Under the pieces are notes generated by a model, which saw only the letters and a program-made list of their open reading frames with translations, ran no database searches and had not been told where the DNA came from. DNA of 64,000 nucleotides from Diospyros lotus (lineage: Eukaryota; Streptophyta; Magnoliopsida; Ericales; Ebenaceae): contig NC_068341.1 in assembly GCF_014633365.1 (NCBI RefSeq), positions 25,650,339 to 25,714,338 on the forward strand. Direction: 5' to 3'. Position numbers and translations under genes: made by a program. Below are positions 24,301-36,300 of this stretch, in pieces (the stretch's first letter is position 1; each line of letters begins with the position of its first letter).

Positions 24301-27300
24301 GCCGCTTGTTTCGCAATTGCAGACATCATCATCTTAACCAATGATCTCAATTCGTCCTTCAGACCTCTAATAAAATTGGAGACTTACCTCTCCGTTAAGG
24401 TAGGTTGTAAGGTCAACATCAAAGACCTTAATTCTTCAAACCTGTCCTGATACTTCATCACCGATCCCACCTGTTTAAGTTTGTGAAATTCGTCAATCGC
24501 TCCAATCATTAACTTCTCTCCAAACCAGTCACCTCGATCCTCCCCAAACTCAATCCGATTAACCTCCATTTCAGTCGAAATACTGACCCGATACATCCTA
24601 GCAAGACGAACTAGCAATTCATCCATTCGATCCAGCTTTTGCTTGAAGTTAGCGCAACTTTTCTCCCACAATTGCATAGCACTTACCCCAGTTTCCTCAG
24701 TTCCTCTTGAGTTGAATCCAACAGATCTCCCCATAGAGAAATGCTAAGACTGCATCATAGACATACTATTATCATGAAGCTATTCTTTTTGGTACAAGTC
24801 CATGGCATAAATCAGCATTGCCCCCTTTGAATCCCGGTAAAGCCAGAAAATCTTCATTCTAGATGCTAAACTCTTGGTTTTGCTGGACAATGGGACTAAC
24901 TCCAAGGCCTTGTTTACGAAGTGAACCCAATTGTCCTTGAGACCCTCCAGTAGAACTAGGATGGCTGGTTAGCTGGACATGGCTCTGAAACACCAGTAGT
25001 TGGATAGGAGTTTCCTAGCATAGAAATCACCTGCGGAGAAGCTTTTTGAAGTACACCACTATTAGTGTGTTAAGGCCTTGAACACTTAAATTTCCAGAGC
25101 CACTATTGGCAGCTAAATTCAGGTGAGAAGCAAGACCAGGCAAAGATAATCCACCACCAGAACTCACGTTTCTCCCGATGCTTCCCCCACCTACCATATT
25201 TCCCATTGAACTAGGTATTCGAGGACTAGCATTTCCCAGAATTGGAGACACTCCAAGTCTAGGAATAGCACTACAATTACCCCTCACTGCAACAGTTGGC
25301 AGAATGCTAGGAATAGAACCACCAACTCCATTATTGTTACTACTAAATCCACGGCTTCCAACAACATGAATTCCACCTCTATTTTTCGTGCTTGAGTGAC
25401 CATGTGAGCTTCCAAGTACACCAGAATCCTCCACCTTAGCTACTTTTAAGGCCAATAGTTCCTCTTTTTAGAATGATCAACAGCCTCGAAAATCAATCTT
25501 CCCTCAATCATTCTGTACAATCTTCTTGAATCTTTGATTCAAGAACAACCTCCAAAGTTTAGTTGTTGCTGAATAGCCTCCAATAATCACCACAGAGACC
25601 AATCTTCGAGTCTGATTCTTCTTTATTGAACTGCTTGAATTCGCCGGAATTGCAAGAATAACTACCCTATCAATATCGTCTCCTACTACGATGCAGTAGC
25701 TGAGAATCGGCTGCTACTAATACGCCTACTCTAGCAGTCCAATTGCACCTCCACAATACGAGACTGACTGTTATGAACTCGTCGGAATCATAGTCTAATC
25801 TGTCTGACCAAATCGTTTTCTAATTTAGAACCAATCGGCCTGCTCGTTTGCAAAGTTCCTCAATTGACACGACCAAGTCGTCCTCCAACTCTCGGAGTCA
25901 AAATCGCTCAGCCACCGTGCATGGAGATTCAAAATGTCGAACAAGACTAACAGGAACGAGTCCCCGAACAATGCCAATCTCTGTAAATACTTATTGTAGA
26001 TCGTCGGAATTCACTGCTCAAACTGCCAAACCTACTTCCGCAATGCAACACTAAAAAACTTAACTTATATTGCGCACTTACTTCTGAAAATCGCTAATCT
26101 AAACACCTTCGATCAGTTTTCAAGAATTGGCAGGCTTCTGTAGTTCGCCTAAGAATTTGTCTCAGCCGATGTCCGCCTAAGTTCCAGCCAACGAACAATC
26201 GGCTTCCCTCTGAATTCGAGTTCAAAATTCAAGTCGCCAACTCTCAGTTTCGCTAACTCTCCCTTTCACATGCAACAACCTAGATTTGAATTTCCGCTCC
26301 TAACTGCGCCTGCCTTCTCGCCTCAACCACATGCAGCGAGTTTGTCAGAATCAAAGTGATTCAAGGATCGCCCCAATCTCACCCAATCACCAACCTCTAC
26401 TTGGAATTCTCCTAAATTCTTGAATCGCCCAAAGCTCTACTTCAATCGTGCCTTCACTACTCACTGGATCGAAGTGATTCACGATCGCCTTCCAATTTCG
26501 AGCCTAACGACTACGGGTTTGCCAATTGTCGAACTTGCTTGTAGCTGCTCACGACGCTACAAATTCACGATCGTCCTAAGCCTACATCCACTTCTTACCC
26601 AATCACCGACCACTGGCACCGAAGTCACTAGCTCTGCTGCAATCTTCTTGGAGTCTCTGTAGAAACTCCCTTGTCCTGCTTCGCCTTCAAGATCAAAACA
26701 AGAATTGCTTGAGCATGGTCATTACCACCTGACGTTGCTTCGTCTCGCAATTTCGAACCACTTCGGATTAAACGATGCAATTGCCGAGACTTAGCAAAAT
26801 TCACATCCACGAAGCTACCACTTGCTTCGCTTTCAAAATTCAAGTCGGATAGAAATACGAAATCGATTTCGCCTACAATTCATCGGAATTCCGTCAGGCT
26901 TAGTTGCACTAAATCGTCTTGGTTACTGCTAAAAACTTTTCGGATCACCGTCGAGAATCGTCAGCTCTGATACCAAATGTTACGGCCCTAGGATTTGCCT
27001 AGGGTCTAGGAAGGAATTTGGCAAGAATTAAAGGAAGATAGGGCAAAAAGGGAGGTAAAGAACAGACCGGACAGAATTGAGGAAGAAGAGAGAGAGACGA
27101 GAGAGAGAGAGAACTAGGGGAATTAGGAGAGGGAAAATGAGAGAATTCAAATCATTCATTAAGCTGACTTCCTCTAACTACTCAAACCTATTTATAGGCT
27201 TACAATTGAAGATGCTAACAACAACAACAACAACAACAGAAAATGTAACTAATGCAACTAATAAGGAAAACACATGACGTGTATTACTAATATATTCTTG

Positions 27301-30300
27301 GGGTTCCTTGGGTTCGTGACACATTGTTGCCACCTTCCTTGGATTGGTGCTCACCCCTACACCAGAAATAATGTGTCCAATGTACTCCACTTGTCCTTGA
27401 CTGAAGACACACTTTAACCTCTTAATATACAATTGGTTAGGCCTAAGAATCTCAAACGTAGTCCTTGGGAGATTTAGGTGCCAGTCAAAGGTTTGCTTGT
27501 ATACAAGTATGTGATCAAAGAAGACCAATATAAAATGGCGTAGGAATGGTTCAAATATTCGATTCATTCGGGACTGAAATGTGGCAGGGGCATTGGCAAG
27601 CCCGAATGGCATCACCAAGAACTCATAATGGCCATGATGGGTTCTGAAACTGTATTGGGTATGTCTTTTGGTTTCATTTGAATTTTGTGGTAGCCTGAAC
27701 GTAGGTCTAGTTTGGAGAAAATAGTGACATCTTTTAACTCATCTAACAAATCTTCAATAATGGGTATTGGGAACTTGTCTTTAATGATTAGGGCATAGAG
27801 TTAACGGTAGTCAACACAAAAACACCATGATCCATCCTTCTTCTTGATAAGCAATACAGGGGATGCATAGGGGATTTGGTTGGGTTTAATCAAGGATTTG
27901 TGTAACATTTCCTTGACCATCTTTTCAATCTCTGTCTTTTGGTTAGGGGGATAACGGTAATATCTGATATTGATAGGTTTAGAATTAGGTTTAATGTTCA
28001 TGGAATGGTCAAAGGACCGATTAGGTGGCAGGGAGTTAAGCTCTACAAAGAGATCATCAAATTCAGCCAAGAGTATATTAAGTAGGTGTAATTGCTATCC
28101 TTCCAAATTGTTTCGATTATGAGTGTTGATAGCTAGTTGTAATTCCCCTCCTCGCTCCAAACTCTCCTCTATCACATCCATAGTCTGAATTGAAAATAGT
28201 TGGGCAACTTGGGCCCATTTGCTCTTGAGCATCTTTTGAAGTTTCTTCCCAATGATCATCTTACAAGTCCCTATCTCTTTGTTGCCCGTGAGTGTAAGCT
28301 TCTTACCCTCTTTCTCAAAGGTTACCTCCATCCTGTTGAAATCAAAGCTTATTAGACTCACGCGTTTCATCTAATCCACCCCCAAGACTACATCACAACC
28401 CCTAGCTTATGAAGCCTCAGGTCAGCCTCGAGGGATTCCCCTTGTATCTCCCAGCAAAAGCCTACACAAGCTAATTTACTCAGCACCTTATTGCCATTAG
28501 CCACAGTTACTATCAATGGTTGGGTACCCGTGAGTCGACAGTTCAATTTCTTAGCCCTACCTTCATCCAAAAAACTGAGTACTCCCACTATCAATCAAAA
28601 TCATGATGCTACAATCCTGTACCTTCCCCTTGACCTTAATGATCTTGCTGTTGGCTAACCCCTTAAGAGCATATAGGGAGATCTCCCCGTTGTCCTCCCC
28701 TTCTAATTCCATCAGTTCTTTTGCTTCCTCTTCTTCTACCAAAATTCCATCCTCCCCTTCAAGCAAGAGCAATTGCTTCTTAAATTGATGTCCAGTGAAG
28801 TATCTATCCCCACACCTAAAACACAACCCTGCTTACCCTCTTTGTTCAATCATCTTCCCTTTTTGCATTGTTGTAGGGTTAGCAAGAGTGGGGATCATCA
28901 CCCCTTTTGCTCCATGTTATCCTAGGACCATGTGGAATTATCCTTAAGAGGATATATGCCTCTCTCGGCACTCTCAAATTCACCCAACGATAATAGGAAT
29001 TGAGAACAAAAACATAAGCAATCAAAACAGAATGAAAATAAGAACAAGAAACAATCAAACCACTAGTAGGCGCGGACTTATCCTGGTTCGGTTTCTTTTG
29101 AGGAAACCTATATCCAGCCTTCAAAGAGCCCTCCTAGCAGTCTTATTAATGAGAAGAAAGACTAGTACAGCAGCAAGATCTCCCCCCTATTCCCGAGTAC
29201 AAAAACAACTTCTCTCCCAAGATTACAAAGCTAAAAAACAGAACTCTAGCCTTCCTCATTACAATGCACTCGTTACAATAGAAGAGAATAGAATGGCCGC
29301 ACACACCCCCTAACACTCTATTTATAGAGTTGGCGGTTATCTCTAGAGAAGACATTAGATATTTATAGTTTAACCCCCCCAATTTCCATTAATTACAATT
29401 TGGGATATAAACTTCTATTTAATTCTTCAATAGCCCTCTAGCTCACTACACTTTTCTTCTTCTTATACCATATACTTGAGACAATATTTCAACAAATCTC
29501 CACCATTGTCTTGAGTATACTTCAGCCTTCATCCATCAAGCCTTGGCCTTTCAATAGATGACCTTCTCCTGCTCTCATCTTGCTCTTCATATGACCTGCT
29601 GCTCCTAATCACTCAAGACAAAAAACAAACATATCAAACAAAACAATGCTGAAAAAACATAACAATGGACCACCTTTGAATAAATTCCTAGCTGCAATAA
29701 CTAAACTTGCGACTCTCATTAGATATTATCCTCCTCAAGGGATTTCCTAATGAACATATTCCTAACACCAATATGATTGATATACTACATGGTGGGACTA
29801 AAGATTAAGCCAAAATGGACTGCCCATTGGCTGTTTCAGCTTTTCTACCTAGACTTTCCTTTAGGGTTCCTGCTGCACATCAAATGCAACATATATATCC
29901 TAAAAACATATCTCTTCATCTAGGTACCCTCCACCATAAACCAAAATCCATACTTGATGTTATTCCTTAATCCCAAAGGTTCCATCGTTTTACACAGCAT
30001 CACAGCAAAGTGAACCTTACCCGGATTGGCCTTAACTTTGCTAGACTTTCTCCGAACACCCAAAACTGGCCTTTTAGGATTTACCACTGACTTTCTCTTA
30101 TGTTTGTTTCAATCTTTGAGAACTGCTTCAACTCTCTTGAGACTCTTCTAACTACCAACCTACTAAGATATGCTTAAGATTAGGGTAACCTAGGCTGCCA
30201 TAAGCTGTTCCTATTTCTATTCCAACCTCTATGCCTTAGATTTCCAGCTTATCCTTTCTCCCACACTATCAAACACTGATCTAAACACTCAGCTACACCT

Positions 30301-33300
30301 TGAGAGTTCTATTTGGAGAAAAATATCAATAAAACTGCCTCTAAATATACTAGGCATACCACTGGAATACACACAACTTTTCCATGCACTCATTTTTAAT
30401 CCCTTGGACCATCATAAGAGACTCCAATTCTTATAAGATTTTGACTTAGGAACTACTTAACTCATAGAGAGACCTTCTAAGCAATAAACCTTGCTTACCT
30501 TTCCCTCTAACCTCTAATCCCTTAGGCTACTCTATAAGACCAATTTCTCGCTTAATTTTCATGGATACTATCTGATTAGAGACACCTATTTAACCCAAAT
30601 TAAGCCTTCATGTGCTGCTATAACCAATGGCCATGTGTAGCCATTTCCCTAGACTTTTCCCATTTCCCAGCACTTCCTTAATTTACAAATAGACACTACA
30701 ACAGCACTCCACCCCTTTAACCTAAGGGATATTCCATTTAAGTCCAAGATTCTCCCCAAATTTACATGGCTCCATGCCATTCATTTGGACAAGAGAGCAT
30801 TACCTCTTATTATACAAGAGATTCTATTTTCCAGCCTGCTCCTTAGCACTCAAACCTGAGCCTAAGCATCCTTCAAACCCAACATTCCATACCTCACTGG
30901 TAGATTACTTGAGGTTCTATCTTTTACCCATCCTAGGCAACACTAGACCTTCTATTTCCTTGCTCATTACCTACAAGATGACTCTCCTTCCCTTTCATTG
31001 CTTAATCCAGATTTTGATCAACCAAGGGCTTCACCATACAAGACAACCCTCGCACACACCCTTTTCCCCTCACTGTTCACAAGGACCCTTACTGCAAGAG
31101 CCAAAGCTATCTTAAACACTAGCTTCCTCCCTCTCACAATTCAGCCCAAGCTTACACAAAGAATCTGATCAAAACATTTTCCAGATTTCCCTATTGCTAT
31201 ACCCTGGTTCATAGGTTAGTTTAGGACATTCCCAAAGGATTCTCCTTGCTGTTTTTCTTTACACAGCATTCCAGATTCCATCCCTTGCCCTTGGAATCAA
31301 CTAATTCCATGTCCTATTAGTAGAGTTTTCCCTCATAGGTAAGAACCCTAGCTTTAGGAGACCTAGGCATACCTATTACACAACTCCACACACCTAACCC
31401 ATCACACCAGAAGCAATTTCCAGCAAGCTTCCTAAATTCCAGCAAGCTCATATACGCTTGGAAATTCCTTAAGAACACACCATCTTCACTAGGTTCACCT
31501 CACCTAGCTCCACCATGAGACAAGGCCTAGATAGGTCTCCCTAGATCCTAGAAACTGATCTCTAATGGGCTTGACACTTTACTCTTGATTATTGTCTACT
31601 AACACCTTATCACCTACTATGACTCTATAAATTGAAAAAACCATTTCCTATGATAAGACTATTCTAAACCTAGAAACTATGCTACATTTCTAGCATTTCT
31701 AGACACTTATAGGGCATTTGCACTATCATAGTCAGCCTCACACACAGATGAAGAAATTCCAGGGTTTTTCTCTAGGAGTTCACTCTTTCTTTTGGGACAA
31801 TTTTTCTTAATATGTCCCTCATCATGGCAGTGATAGCATCTTATCATTTTCTTGCCATTTCTAGACTTTGACCTAGACCTACCCTTAAATTTAGGGTCCC
31901 TGTTTTCTAGTCTAGTCCCAACTGTAAGAGCATCATGAATAGAGTTCTTTCCTTCAACCTTATGTTGTAATTCCTTGGAACTCAAGGCTCCGGTCACATC
32001 ATCTAGAGACAACTTGTCTCTACCATGTTTTAAGATGTCAACAAAGGTTTCATATGACTTTGGTAGAGAGTGCAATAAGACTAAGGCCTTATCCTCATCA
32101 TCATATTTGATGTCTATGTTCTCAAGATCTCAAGATCCAAACATAACTTGTTAAACTCATCTATGTGCTCTTGCAGTTTCTTACCTTCATCCATTCTAAA
32201 GGAGAAAAATTTGGTTTTCAAATATAATCTAGTAGAACGGTTTTAGTCAAGTAAAGGGTCTCCAATCTTTTCCAAAGGTCTGATGCCGTGGTCATTTTGG
32301 CCACTTCCCTCAAGACTTTGTCCCCTAAACTTAAAATCAAGGTGTTAAAAGCTTTCTTGTCAATATCTTTCTTTTGTTTTGATTTTTCTTTTTTCTGTTC
32401 TTCAGTGGAGGTTTCAAGTAGTGATTCTTCCTCATCTAAAGCCTCTTCTAGTCCTAGATTCCCTAGCAATGCCCTTATTTTCATCCTCTAAAGGCCGAAA
32501 TCATTCTGGCCATCAAACTTCTCAATATCATACCTAGTTGCAGTCATTATAACACTATTCTATGATAGAGAATTCAAAACAAATGAAATCTTGAAGGTTC
32601 TTGGACTGTTCTTGAACCTAAAAACTAGCTCTGATACCAATTTGTTGTCCTAGGACCATGCAGAATTATCCTTAGAGGATATATGCCTCTCTCAGCACTC
32701 TCAAATTCACCCAGCGATAATAGGAATTGAGAACAGAAACATAAGCAATCAAAACAGAATGAAAATAAGAACAAGAAACAATCAAACCACAAGTCGTAGG
32801 TGCGGATTTATCCTGGTTCGGTTTCCTTTGAGGAAACCTACATCCAGCCTTCAAAGAGCCCTCCTAGTAGTCTTATTAAGGAGAAGAAAGACCAGTACAG
32901 CAGCAAGATCTCCCCCCTATTCCCTAGTACAAAAACAACAATTTCTCTCCCAAGATTACAAAGCTAAAAAAATAGAACTCTAGCCTTCCTCTCAGAGAAT
33001 ACAATGCACTCATTACAATAGAAGAGAATAGAATGGACACACACACCCCCTAGCACTCTATTTATAGAGTTGGCGGTTATCTCTAGAGAAGACATTAGAT
33101 ATTTACAGTTTAACCCCCCCAATTTCCATTAATTATAGTTTGGAATATAAACTTCTATCTAATTCTTCAATGGCCCTCTAGCGCACTACCATCACTCACT
33201 GCACTTTTCTTCTTCTTATACCATATACTCGAGACAATATTTCAACACTCCATGATTCACCTTGATCATCTCCTTGCCATAACCCTTATTCCCTTGTCAC

Positions 33301-36300
33301 GTAGTACCAATGATCATCCCCTTAGACTGCTGCCTCTATTTCTTCATTATTGTTTCCCCCATTAACTCATGTAACCTAGCACTCTCAGCTACTTGTTCCA
33401 CCATTCTAGGTTGTAGCATCTTCACCATGGGTCTTAAGTTTTTAATTCAAACCACTCACGAAGCTGTAGACAAAGTATGCTTAAGAGAGGTGTAGGTTCA
33501 GATTGAGCATGAGAGACTTCAACTCCTCAAACCATAGTTGATAGGATTGTACTCCTCCTTGCTTAAGCTTGTTAAATTCTTCTATTACATCCATCCTATT
33601 TCTATCCCCAAACCTTTCACACAACTTTTTTGCAAATTCATCCCACGGACACTCCCCCTAACCTTCGACCAACCTTAATTCTTGGCATCCCCAACATCAT
33701 TGAAATAAGCGACTGCCAGAGCCACCCGTGTTGAAGACACTAAAAGCAGTACTGATGCTGTTACAGAAGCAGCACTGCAGGATACTTTCAGGAGGTCTAA
33801 ATTGAAGGGGAATGTTGAAGACACTAAGGCAGTCGATCAGTTGTAGTTGTCTTGATATTGTTTGTCACTCTATATGTTGTGTTTGTGGTTGAGTGTATTA
33901 TTAGGATGTGATTTCGGTTGTAGAGGATTGCTAGCTTGATATGTTTATAGTTGCGGTAATCAAGGCTATATATAAGGTAGCCTTTCTATTGTAATGGTAT
34001 TGAGATTTATTCTGATTTTCTCAATCAAAGATTGGACGAGGTTTTAGTTTTCTCTCTTGAGTTTTTCTCTCCCTCAATCTTCCATTTACGTTCTATTACA
34101 ACCCAGTGTCTCTCTAGCACATTATACCAATTGAACATCCATTCACACATCCTCACCCACCACCGTGGGTTAATCACATCAAACAAGGATCTCTAATTTA
34201 GGCATTAGGAACTCTGGCTAATTCGAAAAAGTTGGTCCCTCCTACCGTCGTACGACCACATTCTTCTCTGTTTTTGCCTAATCCACCTCTATTTCTGAGG
34301 GGCCAACATTCACATTATTTATTCCATGTTCGGTTAAGATAGGTTATGTCCTCTCCCTAGGAGGAAAGTCAAGGGAAATTCTTACCTGATTCTTTCGAAT
34401 AAACATCACCATGAAACTCTGGAGCTAATCCCGAATCTAGTCCCCCACCTCATCTCGGATCTGTGAGATTACTCCATCCAATCTCTTTTCCAATCCTTTC
34501 ATGGAACTATCCATTTTCCTATCCATCACCATTATCGCCTCATGGTTCCTAGTTGATCCGATCTCCAACAATTCCACTCGAGCTAGCAAATCCGAAATAG
34601 TTGAATTGAACTGTTAAAGTTGCGACTCCAAATTCTTCATCCATATCCCCTCCACCATGGGGAAACACCACTGAAATCTCATCAGCCAAGGTCAAGCTCT
34701 GATACCAAATTTGTCAAATCTCTGATCTGATACTAAATTCTCACTAATCGGATGTTGATTCGAGAGAATTCCGTAGGAGAATGGAGAGAAACAAAGAGGG
34801 ATATGAAGAAAGAGAAAGAGAAATTGTGAGGGAGAATTCAGACAAATTTCAATTGAATTTCCAAATGCCTCTAAGCAGATAGGATCAGTCCCTTATATAT
34901 TAAATCCCCGCGCCTCAAATCTCGCCAAAACCGAAAGGAGTACAAATGTATATAGCCTTCTCTAGGTACAAGTCACATCATCTATAACTACCCTCACGTG
35001 TAAGTCACCCCAGCTATTAGAACCTGACAAATTCCTTGCATTATAAGGGAAGATTTTTGTGGTTGACCCACAGACCATGTTAACTAAGTTGTCCAGATTT
35101 GTCCTGTCTCAACTGTTCATAGAGGTTGACAAAGTGGTCTTACTTTAGTAGGGTTGTCCCAAACTGTTTGCAAGAAGTTCTCATTGCTAAAGTTTAAGAC
35201 CTTGTCAGAGCTTGATGCGTTCACCCTTATAATTGAGACAAGATTGGAGGATGTTCACAAAAGACAATATCACTTCATTAGAAGCCAAAAAGGGCATAAG
35301 ATAATGGGAACTGTTAACTTAGGAGCACTTAGAGTTAGATTTCTTGGACGAAATTCTCAACCTCACCCTTGCGCACACACTCGGATTTTAATGATAACAG
35401 AAACAAAATGAATGACAATGAAAACAGAATGTAAATGATAGAAAATAAAACCAAACCACAAGAAGAACACAAGCAGTTTATCCTGGTTCGGATTGCCCTT
35501 AGAACAACCCTACATCCAGTCTCTTAAAGCCTCCTGATAACAGCCTCTTTAATTCAGAATGGTACCAATACAATCTCGCCTCACGATTACAAGTCTCTTC
35601 AAGATTACAAAGACTATTTCTTGAACACACAGCCTTTCCTCTCCAGAACTTCCTCGTGAGAAAATGAGCAACATGACATAAGCTTAGACCCTTGCCCTAT
35701 TTATAGAATAATAGGCGATTATCTCTAAGGCTTGAAATAGGATTAGACATTCCCGATTTTACCCTCAAACTTAAAAACTAATTACAAAGATGAGTAACCG
35801 CCTGACTAAACCCATTAAACCGACTCATATGACTACTTTAAAAACCTGGATCTACTTGAGACAACATTCTAACAAATCTCCACCATTGTCTCGAGTAAGA
35901 TCCACTCCATTCTTCAATCATCAAAGCTTTAACCTGCTCTCCTTCCTGGCTTTAACACAATATGTACCTGATCACCAACACAAACAAACATTAAGAATAT
36001 TCAAACAATGTTGTAATTTGGACAAAGGAACCGGTTTTGTAAACATATCAGCCGCATTATGTTCTCCTGCAACTTTAACTAGATTTACCTCTCCTTTCTC
36101 AAGGATCTCCCTAATAAAATGATACCTAACATCAATATGTTTGATTCTTTCATGATGGGATTGATTCTTAGCCAAATGGATTGCGCTTTGGCTATCACAC
36201 CTTAACTCTACCTTGACATTTCTTCCTAGGAGTTCACCCACAATTCCTTTTAACCAAAGACCTTCCTTTATTGCTTCAGTGACAGCAATATATTCTGCCT

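Larger units (their letters stand above)
23247..27321 (-). mobile_element. Element A: non-autonomous gypsy-type LTR element carrying a host NOT2 fragment
   Basis: LTRs at 23247-23579 and 26978-27321 (TGTTACGRCCCTAGG to CGTGACA). Target duplication CATTG is exact at 23242-23246 and 27322-27326. The primer site TGGTATCAGAGC lies at 26975-26964. The internal region is only 3.4 kb: a leader of about 1.5 kb, a captured host sequence (25410-24706), a gag remnant and a basic tail, without protease, reverse transcriptase or integrase. It therefore must have moved with enzymes from another element. It splits the reverse transcriptase/RNase H coding of element B. Confidence 0.9.
28915..33247 (-). mobile_element. 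Element C: degraded Ty1/copia retrotransposon (same family as D)
   Basis: LTRs at 28915-29494 and 32643-33247 (TGTTRTCCTAGGACCATG... to ATTTCAACA). The exact target duplication CTCCA lies at 28910-28914 and 33248-33252. Primer site TGGTATCAGAGC is at 32639-32628. A purine tract GACAATGGTGGAGATT adjoins the 3' LTR. Gag is readable. The pol part (29500-31700) is shortened and decayed, and only scattered RNase H traces align with element D (for example near 29700-29790 against 36070-36150). It interrupts the gag region of element B. Confidence 0.88.
19079..35039 (-). mobile_element. Element B: Ty3/gypsy retrotransposon, host of four later insertions
   Basis: LTRs at 19079-19412 (3') and 34712-35039 (5') share starts TGTCARATCTCTGATCTGA and ends CACATCATCTATAACTACCCT...ACA. 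The primer site TGGTATCAGAGC (initiator Met-tRNA type) is at 34707-34696. A purine tract AAGCAGGGGGGAATT adjoins the 3' LTR. Domain order is gag, protease, reverse transcriptase, RNase H, integrase. The coding is cut by F, A, C and a solo LTR. The flanks (ACTCT and AATTC) do not match as a target duplication. Orientation is the same as the RABC gene. Confidence 0.88.

Noticed and set aside
25848..26843. Frames in the leader of element A
   Set aside because: They are short, on both strands and without motifs; the region is the non-coding leader after the primer site.
26964..26975. tRNA gene fragment
   Set aside because: Only the 12-base primer site complementary to a tRNA 3' end is present here and at the other LTR elements; no cloverleaf was seen.
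30774..31115. A 113-residue plus-strand frame
   Set aside because: It is antisense to the decayed pol of element C and has no recognisable motif.
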